This document shows, in pieces, positions 56,262 through 64,000 of a DNA stretch of 64,000 nt. Position 1 is the first letter of the stretch. Each line of letters starts with the position of its first letter. The stretch is taken from the NCBI RefSeq assembly GCF_002946835.1, contig NZ_CP026652.1, forward strand, positions 4,960,001 to 5,024,000, written 5' to 3'. Source of the DNA: Streptomyces dengpaensis. GTDB lineage: Bacteria; Actinomycetota; Actinomycetes; Streptomycetales; Streptomycetaceae. The notes beneath the pieces were generated by a model, which worked only from the letters and a program-made list of their open reading frames with translations, was not told the origin of the DNA and searched no databases. The translations under genes and the position numbers were made by a program.

Positions 56262-57142
56262 GCAGGGTGAGCCTGGACGGGCAGGTCGCGGTCGTCACGG
56301 GGGCGGCGCGTGGCGTCGGCGAGCTCCTGGCGCGCAAGTTGTCCGCGCGGGGCGCGAAGGTGGCGCTCGTCGGGCTTGAGGCGGACGCGCTCAAGCAGGT
56401 CTCGGAGCGGCTGCACAGCGACAGCGGCCACTGGTACGCCGACGTCACCGATCACGAGGCGATGGCGCGGGTCGCGCAGGAGGTCAAGGAGCGGTTCGGG
56501 AAGGTCGACATCGTCGTCGCGAACGCCGGTGTGGCCAGCGGTGGGCCTTTCATGGACTCGGATCCGGTCGCGTGGCGGCGGGTGATCGAGGTCAATCTGA
56601 TCGGGTCGGCGGTGACGGCGCGGGCGTTCCTGCCGGTGCTGATGGAGAGCCGCGGGTACCTGCTTCAGATCGCGTCCCTCGCCGCCATCACCCCCGCCCC
56701 GATGATGAGCGCGTACTGCGCGTCCAAGTCGGGCGTGGAGGCGTACGCGCACAGTCTGCGTGCCGAGGTCGGCTACAAGGGCGTGCGCGTCGGGGTCGGT
56801 TATCTGTCGTGGACCGACACGGACATGGTGCGCGGTGCCGACCAGGACGAGGTGATGCGCGAACTGCGCCAGCGGCTGCCGTGGCCGTCCAACAAGACGT
56901 ATCCGCTGGGGCCCGCCGTCGACCGCATCGTCGCGGGGATCGAGCGCCGCTCCAGCCATGTGTACGCGCAGTGGTGGCTGCGCGGGATGCAGGGCGTCCG
57001 CGGCTATCTGCCGGGGATCATCGGGGCGGTCGGGCAGCGGGAGATGCGCCGGTTCGAGCCGCGGCTGGGGGACGTGCGCACGGGCCTGGTCGGAGCGGGC
57101 GGGGCGGCCGACGAGCAGGAGCGGCAAGGGACTTCGCCGTGA
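56258..57142 (+). CDS. Short-chain dehydrogenase/reductase
   Basis: 294 residues. Cofactor motif VAVVTGAARGVGELLARKLS (TGxxxGxG), NAG in VVANAGVASGGPF, active site Ser in LQIASLAAITPAPMM and Tyr/Lys in SAYCASKSGVEAYAHSLRAE. The C-terminal ~60 residues extend beyond the classic fold. ATG at 56258, coupled by ATGA to the hydrolase. It would oxidise the alcohol released by the hydrolase or make the ketone fed to the monooxygenase; direction is inference. Confidence 0.92.
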   Translation: MSRVSLDGQVAVVTGAARGVGELLARKLSARGAKVALVGLEADALKQVSERLHSDSGHWYADVTDHEAMARVAQEVKERFGKVDIVVANAGVASGGPFMDSDPVAWRRVIEVNLIGSAVTARAFLPVLMESRGYLLQIASLAAITPAPMMSAYCASKSGVEAYAHSLRAEVGYKGVRVGVGYLSWTDTDMVRGADQDEVMRELRQRLPWPSNKTYPLGPAVDRIVAGIERRSSHVYAQWWLRGMQGVRGYLPGIIGAVGQREMRRFEPRLGDVRTGLVGAGGAADEQERQGTSP

Positions 57143-57304
57143 GCCCCCGCCCTGCCTCACGCCCCACGGCGCGTCACCAGGTGCGTCCCACCCTGCGTCA
57201 CCAGGGGCGCTTCACCGTGCGTCACTGATCGAAATGCGTGCGTTGTCCCTGCGTGTCAGTCTGGTCGAGCCCGATCCCCCTCACCCACAACGGGAGTGAA
57301 TCTC

Positions 57305-57490
57305 ATGGGCATGCAAGACCAGTTCAAGGACAAGGCCGAGCAGCTGAAGCAGCAGGCGAAGAAGAAGATGGGCGACGCTCACGAGCAGACGCGCGAGCGT
57401 TCCTCGCAGCGGCGTGGCCGGAACCCTCAGGAACCGGAGCGTGAGCAGCGCGAAGCCCAGGAGCGCTTCGACCAGGACTACGACGCCTGA
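57305..57490 (+). CDS. CsbD-like small stress protein
   Basis: 61 residues, highly charged: MGMQDQFKDKAEQLKQQAKK, then KMGDAHEQTRERSSQRRGR, then acidic QEREQ/ERFDQDYDA-type end. The N-terminal helix resembles CsbD and similar general-stress proteins that are disordered or helical in solution. The ATG at 57305 has GGGAG 8 bases upstream. Alone between the SDR gene and a bidirectional terminator. Family call is tentative. Confidence 0.75.
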   Translation: MGMQDQFKDKAEQLKQQAKKKMGDAHEQTRERSSQRRGRNPQEPEREQREAQERFDQDYDA

Positions 57491-57528
57491 TCAGTCTGAC
57501 CGCTGATCGTCGTACCCGGCTTTGCCCG

Positions 57529-57564
57529 GAGTGGGGTGCCCTCTGCCAAGAGGGCACCCCACTC
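57529..57564. terminator. Bidirectional terminator
   Basis: Perfect 15-bp arms GAGTGGGGTGCCCTC / GAGGGCACCCCACTC, 6-base loop, between the convergent CsbD-like and tricorn genes. Confidence 0.9.
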
Positions 57565-57581
57565 TCACGTACCGGCGTCCA

Positions 57582-60500
57582 TCACTCCGCGTTCCGCGGC
57601 GGCAGCTTCGGCCGCGACCGGTCCGGGACGGACGAGTAGTCCGGCGGAGACGAGGCAGGATGGGTGATCAGCAGGTCGAGGGCCAGCTGGACGGCGTCGA
57701 CGAGCTGGGCGTGGCGGCCCTCCGCCCAGTCCAGCGGAGTGCGGAGGATCTCCAAGTCCGGGGTGACGCCCCGGTTTTCGATGGACCAGTCGTACGCGTC
57801 GAACCAGGCCGCGTTCATCGGAACCGTGATCACCGTGCCGTCGCCGAGGCGGTGCCGCCCGGTCATCCCGACCACGCCGCCCCAGGTGCGCTGGCCGACC
57901 ACCGGGCCCAGCTTCAACAGCTTGAAGGCCGCCGTGATCATGTCGCCGTCCGACGAGGTCGCCTCGTCCGCCAGCGCGACGACGGGCCCGCGGGGCGCGT
58001 TCGAGGCGTACGACACCGGCTGGGCGTTGCGCGTCAGGTCCCAGCCGAGGATCGTGCGCGTCAGTTTCTCGATGACCAACTCGCTGATGTGGCCGCCCGC
58101 GTTGCCGCGTACGTCGACGATCAGGGCGGGCCGCGAGACCTCCATGCGCAGGTCGCGGTTGAACTGGGCCCAGCCGGAGCCGCCCATGTCGGGGATGTGG
58201 AGGTAGCCGCAGCGCCCGCCGCTCGCCTCCCGGACGACTTCGCGGCGTTTGGTCACCCAGTCCTGGTAGCGGAGCGGGCGTTCGTCGATCAGCGGGACCA
58301 CGGCCACCCGCCGGGACCGGCCGTCGCCCTCCGCGGGGGTGAACGTCAGCTCCACCGTCATACCGCCCGCGCCCGCCAGCAACGGGTACGGGCCCGTGAC
58401 CGGGTGCACCGGACGGCCGTCGACGTGCGTCAGCACCGCGCCCGGGCGGATCCCCGAACCGGCCAGAGGAGAGCGCGCCTTGGAGTCGGACGAGTCGCCG
58501 GGGAGGATCCGCTTGAGCATCCAACTGCCGTCACGGCAGACGAAGTTGGCGCCCAGCAGGCCCTGCCAGCGCTGGTAGTGGGCCGGGCCCTCGTTGCGGC
58601 GCGCGGAGGCGACGTACGCGTGCGATGTGCCCAGCTCTCCCAGTACCTCGCGCAGCAGGTCCGCGAAGTCGTCAGGCGACGCGACCCGTTCGACCAGCGG
58701 GCGGTACTGGTCGAGCACGGCGTCCCAGTCGATGCCGGACATGGCGGGGTCCCAGAAGTAGGCGCGGGTGATCCGGCCCGCCTCGTCGTACGCCCCACGC
58801 CACTCGGCGGGCGGGTCCACCTCGTGCATGATGCGGCGCAGGTCGATCCAGACCGTCGACTCGCTGTCGCCGGCCTCGGTGGCGGGGACGGCGCGCAGGT
58901 CGCCCTCTTCCATGACGACCAGCCGGGAACCGTCGCCGCTCACCGCGAACCAGTCGAGATGCTGGACGAGTTCGGACCTCTTCGCCTTGGCGAGGTTGAA
59001 GTACTCCAAGGTGGGCCGGCCCGACCTGTCGTCAGGGTTCACGAACGTCTCGCCCAGCGCGCCGGAGATCGGCCAGCGCAGCCAGACGAGGCCGCCGCCC
59101 GAGACCGGGCACATCGACGAGTACTTGGAGGCGGCGACCGGGAACGGCGTCACCCGGCTCTCCAGACCCTCCAGTTCGACGGTCACCGCGCCGTCGGCGC
59201 CCTCGTCCTCGACCGGGTCCAGGCCCCCGGCGACCGGACGCCCCTCCGGGTTCAGCGCGAAGGGGGAGGGGGTCGCGGAGGACAGTGGCACCAGGTACGG
59301 GCGGGAGCCCACGGGGAAGGACAGGTCCCCGGTGTGCACGTCGTACACGGGGTCGAAGCCGCGCCAGGACAGGAAGGCCAGATACCGGCCGTCGCGCGTG
59401 AACACCGGGTTCTCGTCCTCGAAGCGCCCGTTGGTGACGTCGACGATGAGCCGGTCCTTCATCCGAGCCATCTTGATCTGCCGCAGCGACCGGCCGATGC
59501 CGGGATGCGACCACGTCAGCCACGCCCCGTCCGGGGAGAACGCGAGATCCCGTACCGGCCCGTTGATGGACCGGATGAGCTCGGTGATCTTGCCGTCCGA
59601 CTCCTCGGTGGCGTCGAGGAGCAGCAGGCGTCCGTCGTTCGAGGCGATCGCGAGGCACTCGCCCTGCGGGTCCGACACCATCTCCTGTACGAGGCCGAGT
59701 TCGCCGGAGGCGAGGCGGCGCGGTCCGCGGTCGCCGGTCGCGCGCGGCAGGTAGACGATCTCGACGGCGTCCGCGCCGTCCGCGTCCGTCACATAGGCGA
59801 CCCGGCCGCTGGGACCGAGCATCTCGGGGAGCCGGACGCGTACGCCGGGGGTGTCCGAGATGGCGCGCGCGGGGCCGTCGCGGTGGGTGAGCCAGTACAG
59901 GCTGCCGCGTACGACGACGGCGCTGGCCCGGCCCGTCTCGTCCACGGAGATCGCGTCGACGTTCTGGGACGCCGGCACCTGGTACGGACGGCGTCCCGCG
60001 CGCGGACCGCCCAGGCGTACGTCGAGGCGGCGCGGGATCGAGTCGGGGGACAGGTCGTCGACGATCCACAGGTCGCCCGCGCACTGGTAGACGATCCGGT
60101 TGCCGTCGGTCGAGGCGTTGCGGGCGTAGAAGGCGTCGTGATCGGTGTGGCGGCGCAGGTCGGAGCCGTCGTACGCGCACGAGTACAGGTTGCCGATGCC
60201 CTCGTGGTCCGAGAGGAAGGCGATCCGGCCGGCGACGAACATGGGGCAGTCGAGCTGGCCGTCGATGTCGGCCAGCAACTGCTGACCATGCAGCCAGAGC
60301 CGGCCCATCGCACCGCCCCGGTAGCGCTTCCAGGCGGCCGGCTCGTGCGGCGCGGTGCCGGTGAGCAGCAGGGTCTTGCGTTCGCCTTCGATGTCGGCGA
60401 CCTGGATGGAGGCGGCCGGGCCCCAGGGCAGCTTGCCGCCGGGGTCGCCGTCGGTGGGGACCTTGTAGGCCCAGGTGTAGTAGGAGAAGGGCTCGCCGTG

Positions 60501-60989
60501 CGAGGCGACGGCGAGGATGTCGCCGTCCGGGGACCAGCCGCAGACCTGGGTGTCCGCGCTGCCCCAGTAGGTGAGCCGTTTGCCGGGGCCGCCGTCCACC
60601 GCTGCCAGATGGATCTCCGGGACGTAGCTGCGCCAGCTCGTGTACGCGATGTGGCGGCCGTCGGGCGAGAAGCGGGGGTGGGCGACCTTGGTGCGGTCGA
60701 CGGTGACCCGCCAGGCCCGGCCCGGCCCGTCGAGGGGCGCCAGCCACAGGTCGTCCTCGGCCACGAAGCAGAGGAGGTCGCCGCTGAGGTGGGGGTAGCG
60801 GAGGTATCCGGGGGCGTAGGTGGCTCCTGTGGCCCGGTCCGCGGTGGGCCGGTCCGTCGTTTTCCTGTCTGCGGTCGCCCGGTCTGTCGTCTCCTTGCCC
60901 GCGGTTGCCTGCTTCGCCGTTTCCGTGCCTGCGGTTGCCTGCTCCGTCGTTTCCGTTCCTGCCGTCGCTTTCTTGTGCTCGTCGCTCAC
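57582..60989 (-). CDS. Tricorn protease (S41-family peptidase with beta-propellers)
   Basis: 1135 residues. After a ~48-residue repetitive tail come the six- and seven-bladed propellers (~50-650, blades such as LAFSPDGAWLTWSHPGIGRS), a mixed C1 domain, a PDZ domain (SGIRPGAVLTHVDGRPVHPV) and the S41 domain with the nucleophile in VALADEATSSDGDMITAAFK. Tricorn trims proteasome products to small peptides and forms giant assemblies in Thermoplasma; a cytosolic Streptomyces homolog is known. The GTG at 60989 is the likely start. No signal peptide. The gene is divergent from a TetR regulator. Confidence 0.9.
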   Translation of the reverse strand: MSDEHKKATAGTETTEQATAGTETAKQATAGKETTDRATADRKTTDRPTADRATGATYAPGYLRYPHLSGDLLCFVAEDDLWLAPLDGPGRAWRVTVDRTKVAHPRFSPDGRHIAYTSWRSYVPEIHLAAVDGGPGKRLTYWGSADTQVCGWSPDGDILAVASHGEPFSYYTWAYKVPTDGDPGGKLPWGPAASIQVADIEGERKTLLLTGTAPHEPAAWKRYRGGAMGRLWLHGQQLLADIDGQLDCPMFVAGRIAFLSDHEGIGNLYSCAYDGSDLRRHTDHDAFYARNASTDGNRIVYQCAGDLWIVDDLSPDSIPRRLDVRLGGPRAGRRPYQVPASQNVDAISVDETGRASAVVVRGSLYWLTHRDGPARAISDTPGVRVRLPEMLGPSGRVAYVTDADGADAVEIVYLPRATGDRGPRRLASGELGLVQEMVSDPQGECLAIASNDGRLLLLDATEESDGKITELIRSINGPVRDLAFSPDGAWLTWSHPGIGRSLRQIKMARMKDRLIVDVTNGRFEDENPVFTRDGRYLAFLSWRGFDPVYDVHTGDLSFPVGSRPYLVPLSSATPSPFALNPEGRPVAGGLDPVEDEGADGAVTVELEGLESRVTPFPVAASKYSSMCPVSGGGLVWLRWPISGALGETFVNPDDRSGRPTLEYFNLAKAKRSELVQHLDWFAVSGDGSRLVVMEEGDLRAVPATEAGDSESTVWIDLRRIMHEVDPPAEWRGAYDEAGRITRAYFWDPAMSGIDWDAVLDQYRPLVERVASPDDFADLLREVLGELGTSHAYVASARRNEGPAHYQRWQGLLGANFVCRDGSWMLKRILPGDSSDSKARSPLAGSGIRPGAVLTHVDGRPVHPVTGPYPLLAGAGGMTVELTFTPAEGDGRSRRVAVVPLIDERPLRYQDWVTKRREVVREASGGRCGYLHIPDMGGSGWAQFNRDLRMEVSRPALIVDVRGNAGGHISELVIEKLTRTILGWDLTRNAQPVSYASNAPRGPVVALADEATSSDGDMITAAFKLLKLGPVVGQRTWGGVVGMTGRHRLGDGTVITVPMNAAWFDAYDWSIENRGVTPDLEILRTPLDWAEGRHAQLVDAVQLALDLLITHPASSPPDYSSVPDRSRPKLPPRNAE
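60826..60975. repeat. 30-bp repeats encoding the tricorn N-terminal tail
   Basis: Five diverging 30-bp units on the minus strand encode the ten-residue repeats ATAGTETTEQ, ATAGTETAKQ, ATAGKETTDR, ATADRKTTDR and PTADRATG. They keep frame (30 is a multiple of three), unlike the minisatellite at 17.6 kb, and form a hydrophilic, probably disordered extension. Confidence 0.85.
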
Positions 60990-61057
60990 GTCCCCATGCT
61001 TTTCCCCCCGGCGGACCGCGGCAACTTCTGAGAACGCGAGCGTGACCCACCACACGT

Positions 61058-61072
61058 ACGAAACGGTTTCGT
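61058..61072. promoter_or_regulatory. TetR operator-like palindrome
   Basis: ACGAAAC-G-GTTTCGT, perfect 7-bp arms around one base, in the region between tricorn and the TetR gene, 59 bases before the TetR start. A partial third arm (GTTTCG) follows directly. Confidence 0.65.
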
Positions 61073-61130
61073 TTCGCTCGTGCCGGGAGTATCTTCAGAG
61101 TCGTACGAAGGAAAAGTCCGGAGGGGGAAG

Positions 61131-61739
61131 GTGAGTGACATGACCGAGACCGCAACGGCGCGGCGGAGTCGGCTCACGCCCGAGCGCGAGGCCGAGCTGT
61201 ACGCGGCCGTGCTCGACCTGCTCCGGGAAGTCGGCTATGACGCCGTGACGATGGACGCCGTGGCCGCCCGCACCCGGTCCAGCAAGGCCACCCTCTACCG
61301 CCAGTGGGGCGGCAAGGCCGAGCTGGTGGCGAAGGCGATCCGGCACAGCAAGCCGGGGTCGGTCTCCGACATCGACACCGGGTCCCTGCGGGGCGACTTC
61401 CACGCTTTCGTCACCCGCGAGGACGACTGCGGCATGGAGCAGAACGCAGCGCTGATGCGGGGGCTGGCCATGGCGGCGCACACCAACCCGGATCTCCTGC
61501 GGGCGTTCAAGGAACTGCTCGTGGAGCCGGAGTTGGCGGAGTTCCAGCGGATACTGCAACGCGCCGTCGACCGGGGCGAGGTCCGTGCGGACAACCCCGC
61601 GATGGGCTACGTCGTGCACATGCTGCTCGGCGCGTTCGCCACTCGCGCGCTGATCGACGGGATGCCGCCGACGCAGGCCTTCCTCACCTCGTACATAGAC
61701 GCCGTGGTCCTCCCCGCCCTCGGCGTTCCCACCACCTGA
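61131..61739 (+). CDS. TetR-family regulator
   Basis: 202 residues. Helix-turn-helix VTMDAVAARTRSSKATLYRQ, preceded by EREAELYAAVLDLLREVGYD. The C-terminal domain contains MGYVVHMLLGAFATRALIDG, in the AcrR-like subgroup. The start is GTG 61131 directly after GGAGGGGGAAG, or ATG 61140. A perfect dyad lies in its promoter. It precedes the MMPL transporter by 122 bases on the same strand and should repress it until an envelope or drug ligand binds. Confidence 0.9.
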   Translation: MSDMTETATARRSRLTPEREAELYAAVLDLLREVGYDAVTMDAVAARTRSSKATLYRQWGGKAELVAKAIRHSKPGSVSDIDTGSLRGDFHAFVTREDDCGMEQNAALMRGLAMAAHTNPDLLRAFKELLVEPELAEFQRILQRAVDRGEVRADNPAMGYVVHMLLGAFATRALIDGMPPTQAFLTSYIDAVVLPALGVPTT

Positions 61740-61861
61740 TCGTCCCTCGCACCAAGCACCTGACGCGACCGCTCACGTCGTCGGGCCGATCACCCCTGCC
61801 ACCCACCGGGTTGATCAACCCTGCCCCTGAACACCCCACGACCTGACCGGGAGACGCCCAC

Positions 61862-64000
61862 GTGGCCACGTTCCTCTACAAACTCGGCCGGCTCGCCTTC
61901 CGGCGACGGCATTTCGTCGCCCTGATCTGGGTCGCGCTGCTGACGCTCGCAGGCGTCGGCGCGGCCAGTGCCCCCGCCGCGGGCAACAGCTCCTTCTCGA
62001 TCCCCGGCACCGAGGCCCAGAAGGCCTTCGACCTGCTGGACGAACGCTTCCCCGGCATGAGCGCCGACGGGGCGACCGCGCGTGTCGTCTTCAAGGCACC
62101 CGCCGGCGAGAAGATGACCGAGGCCGACAACAAGGCGACCGTCAAGAAGACCGTCAAGGAGCTGTCCGGCGGCTCCGAGGTCACCTCGGTCGCCAACCCG
62201 TACCAGGCACAGGCCGTCAGCAAGGACGGCACGATCGCTTACGCGCAAGTCAGGTACGACGTCTCCGGCAGGGAGCTGGAGGACTCGACCAAGGAGGCCC
62301 TGGAGGACGCCGCGCAGAACGCACGGGACGCCGGGCTGACCGTCGAGATCGGCGGTGACGCGCTGGAGGCCACACCCGAGACCGGCTCCACCGAGATCAT
62401 CGGTATCGCCGTCGCCGCGGTCGTCCTCGTCATCACCCTGGGCTCGCTGGTCGCGGCCGGGCTGCCGCTGCTGACCGCGCTCATCGGCGTGGGCATCGGC
62501 GTCTCCGCCATCACGGCCCTGGCCAACGTGCTCGAACTCGGCTCCACCACCTCGACGCTGGCCATGATGATCGGCCTCGCCGTCGGCATCGACTACGCGC
62601 TGTTCGTCGTCTCCCGCTACCGGGCCGAACTCGCCGAGGGCCGCGACCGCGAGGAAGCGGTCGGCCGGGCGGTCGGCACGGCGGGCTCCGCGGTGGTCTT
62701 CGCCGGTCTCACGGTCGTGATCGCCCTGGCCGGTCTCGCGGTCGTCAATATCCCGATGCTCACCAAGATGGGCTTCGCGGCGGCGGGCACAGTCGTCATC
62801 GCCGTACTGATCGCGCTGACCATGATCCCGGCCATGCTCGGCTACGCGGGCCGCAAGGTGCAGCCGGCGGGCGCGAAGAGCAAGCTGCTCGGGGGCGGCA
62901 GGAAGTCCGCGCCCGCGCACGGAAGCAAGCCGAACATGGGCACGCGCTGGGCGAGCTTCGTCGTCCGCCGTCCCGTCGCCGTCCTCCTCCTCGGCGTCGT
63001 CGGCCTGGGCGCCGCGGCGGGTCCGGTCAGCTCGCTGGAGCTGGGCCTGCCGGACGAAGGCTCGCAGCCGACGTCGACCACGCAGCGGCGGGCGTACGAC
63101 CTGTTGTCGGAGGGCTTCGGTCCCGGCTTCAACGGCCCGCTGATGGTCGTGGGTGACGCCAAGGGCAGCGACGACCCGCAGGCGGTCGAGAAGACGACGA
63201 TCGACGACATCAAGGGCCTGGACGGCGTCGTGTCGGTCAGCCCGGCGGCGTACAACAAGGCCGGGGACACCTTCATCATCACCGTGATCCCGGACTCCAA
63301 GCCCTCGTCGACGCAGACCGAGGACCTGGTCCACTCCATCCGTGACGAGGGCGCGGCCATCAAGGCCGACACGGACACCGACGTGCTGGTCACCGGCGCC
63401 ACCGCCATGAACATCGACTTCTCGCAGAAGATGAACGACGCGCTGGTCCCGTATCTGGCGCTGGTCGTGGGCCTCGCCTTCCTGCTGCTGATCGCGGTCT
63501 TCCGGTCGATCCTGGTCCCGCTGAAGGCGGCCCTCGGCTTCCTGCTCTCGGTGCTGGCGGCCCTCGGCGCCGTCGTCGCGGTCTTCCAGTGGGGCTGGCT
63601 GGCCGGGCTCATGGGCGTCGAGGAGACCGGCCCGATCATGTCGATGATGCCGATCTTCATGGTGGGCGTCGTCTTCGGTCTCGCCATGGACTACGAGGTC
63701 TTCCTTGTGACCCGGATGCGCGAGGCGTACGTCCACGGAGAGAAGCCCGCCCAGGCGATCGTGACCGGCTTCCGGCACGGAGCCCGGGTCGTCACGGCGG
63801 CCGCGGTCATCATGATCGCCGTCTTCGCCGGCTTCATCGGCTCCAGCGAGTCGATGATCAAGATGATCGGCTTCGGTCTCGCGATCGCCGTCTTCTTCGA
63901 CGCGTTCATCGTGCGCATGGCGATCGTCCCGGCGGTCCTGGCCCTGCTGGGCAAGAAGGCCTGGTGGCTGCCGAAGTGGCTGGACCGTGCCCTGCCGAAC
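61862..64000 (+). CDS. MMPL-family RND-type transporter, 3' end outside window
   Basis: At least 713 codons. Two repeats each begin with a membrane helix and a large outside domain, followed by a five-helix block. Block 1 has the family motif GLAVGIDYALFVVSRYRAEL with its proton-relay Asp/Tyr; block 2 has VVFGLAMDYEVFLVTRMREA. RND/MMPL proteins export lipids, lipopeptides or drugs to the envelope by proton motive force. The GTG at 61862 has GGGAG upstream. A soluble loop GGGRKSAPAHGSKPNMGTRW joins the halves. The frame runs open to 64000; only the C-terminus is missing. The upstream TetR gene is its likely regulator. Confidence 0.9.
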   Translation, partial: MATFLYKLGRLAFRRRHFVALIWVALLTLAGVGAASAPAAGNSSFSIPGTEAQKAFDLLDERFPGMSADGATARVVFKAPAGEKMTEADNKATVKKTVKELSGGSEVTSVANPYQAQAVSKDGTIAYAQVRYDVSGRELEDSTKEALEDAAQNARDAGLTVEIGGDALEATPETGSTEIIGIAVAAVVLVITLGSLVAAGLPLLTALIGVGIGVSAITALANVLELGSTTSTLAMMIGLAVGIDYALFVVSRYRAELAEGRDREEAVGRAVGTAGSAVVFAGLTVVIALAGLAVVNIPMLTKMGFAAAGTVVIAVLIALTMIPAMLGYAGRKVQPAGAKSKLLGGGRKSAPAHGSKPNMGTRWASFVVRRPVAVLLLGVVGLGAAAGPVSSLELGLPDEGSQPTSTTQRRAYDLLSEGFGPGFNGPLMVVGDAKGSDDPQAVEKTTIDDIKGLDGVVSVSPAAYNKAGDTFIITVIPDSKPSSTQTEDLVHSIRDEGAAIKADTDTDVLVTGATAMNIDFSQKMNDALVPYLALVVGLAFLLLIAVFRSILVPLKAALGFLLSVLAALGAVVAVFQWGWLAGLMGVEETGPIMSMMPIFMVGVVFGLAMDYEVFLVTRMREAYVHGEKPAQAIVTGFRHGARVVTAAAVIMIAVFAGFIGSSESMIKMIGFGLAIAVFFDAFIVRMAIVPAVLALLGKKAWWLPKWLDRALPN

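Noticed and set aside
57522..61031. 1169-codon plus-strand frame opposite tricorn
   Set aside because: Antisense shadow; tricorn shows propeller, PDZ and S41 motifs and correct codon bias.

Overview
The window is chromosomal DNA of a Streptomyces-type actinomycete. It has very high GC with strong third-position bias. It carries an hrdD-type sigma factor, a chaplin domain, a tricorn protease, an SepX divisome protein and a CIRCE heat-shock operator, together with GTG/TTG (and probably CTG) starts. From memory, the order hrdD - fruRKA - mscL - mtnP - penicillin acylase - galU - glp - moaC - mogA - rimJ - sepX - xthA - Baeyer-Villiger operon matches the conserved core of the S. coelicolor chromosome. 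I could not run a comparison.

Left part (1-6.8 kb). After the 3' end of an SbnB/ornithine-cyclodeaminase-like gene come a glutathione peroxidase, a divergent ArsR regulator/MFS pair sharing an 8-bp inverted repeat, a secreted RTX-repeat protein and a cupin. From about 4.4 to 6.8 kb the DNA is a gene graveyard: gene tails, a 34-codon gene stub, one intact orphan gene, and a short tail that resembles the C-terminus of a tyrosine integrase, beside a hairpin and an attachment site.

Integrated element (6823-13089). A perfect 39-bp direct repeat of the 3' part of tRNA-Arg(CCT) brackets about 6.2 kb. Inside are a surface protein that ends in a chaplin domain, a regulator-like protein and a frameshifted TraB/FtsK fragment of the actinomycete conjugative-element type, a PIN/RHH toxin-antitoxin pair whose operator overlaps the antitoxin start codon, an MFS exporter, a 5'-truncated gene and a headless, frameshifted tyrosine integrase beside the tRNA. 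I read this as a decayed AICE, probably next to an older one to its left.

Middle part (13-38 kb). This holds several regulator/transporter pairs (double-IclR, TetR + DHA2 MFS, MarR + LigB-type dioxygenase, WYL regulator + DHA2 MFS), an M6 metalloprotease, a 15-copy 13-bp minisatellite, hrdD with an exact sigma-R-type promoter, the fructose PTS operon, LtrA, MscL, an SAF-domain protein, MTA phosphorylase and a CIRCE-controlled zinc-ribbon protein.

Right part (38-64 kb). An MFS protein, a K+/H+ antiporter and a penicillin-acylase-family hydrolase are followed by 5-formyl-THF cyclo-ligase and the galU-glp-moaC-mogA-rimJ-sepX block. That block couples molybdopterin genes with the Glp/SepX cell-division pair. 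Then come tRNA-Ala(CGC), exonuclease III, a MerR regulator, a translationally coupled Baeyer-Villiger monooxygenase / alpha-beta hydrolase / SDR operon, a tricorn protease, and a TetR regulator followed by an MMPL transporter that runs off the window.
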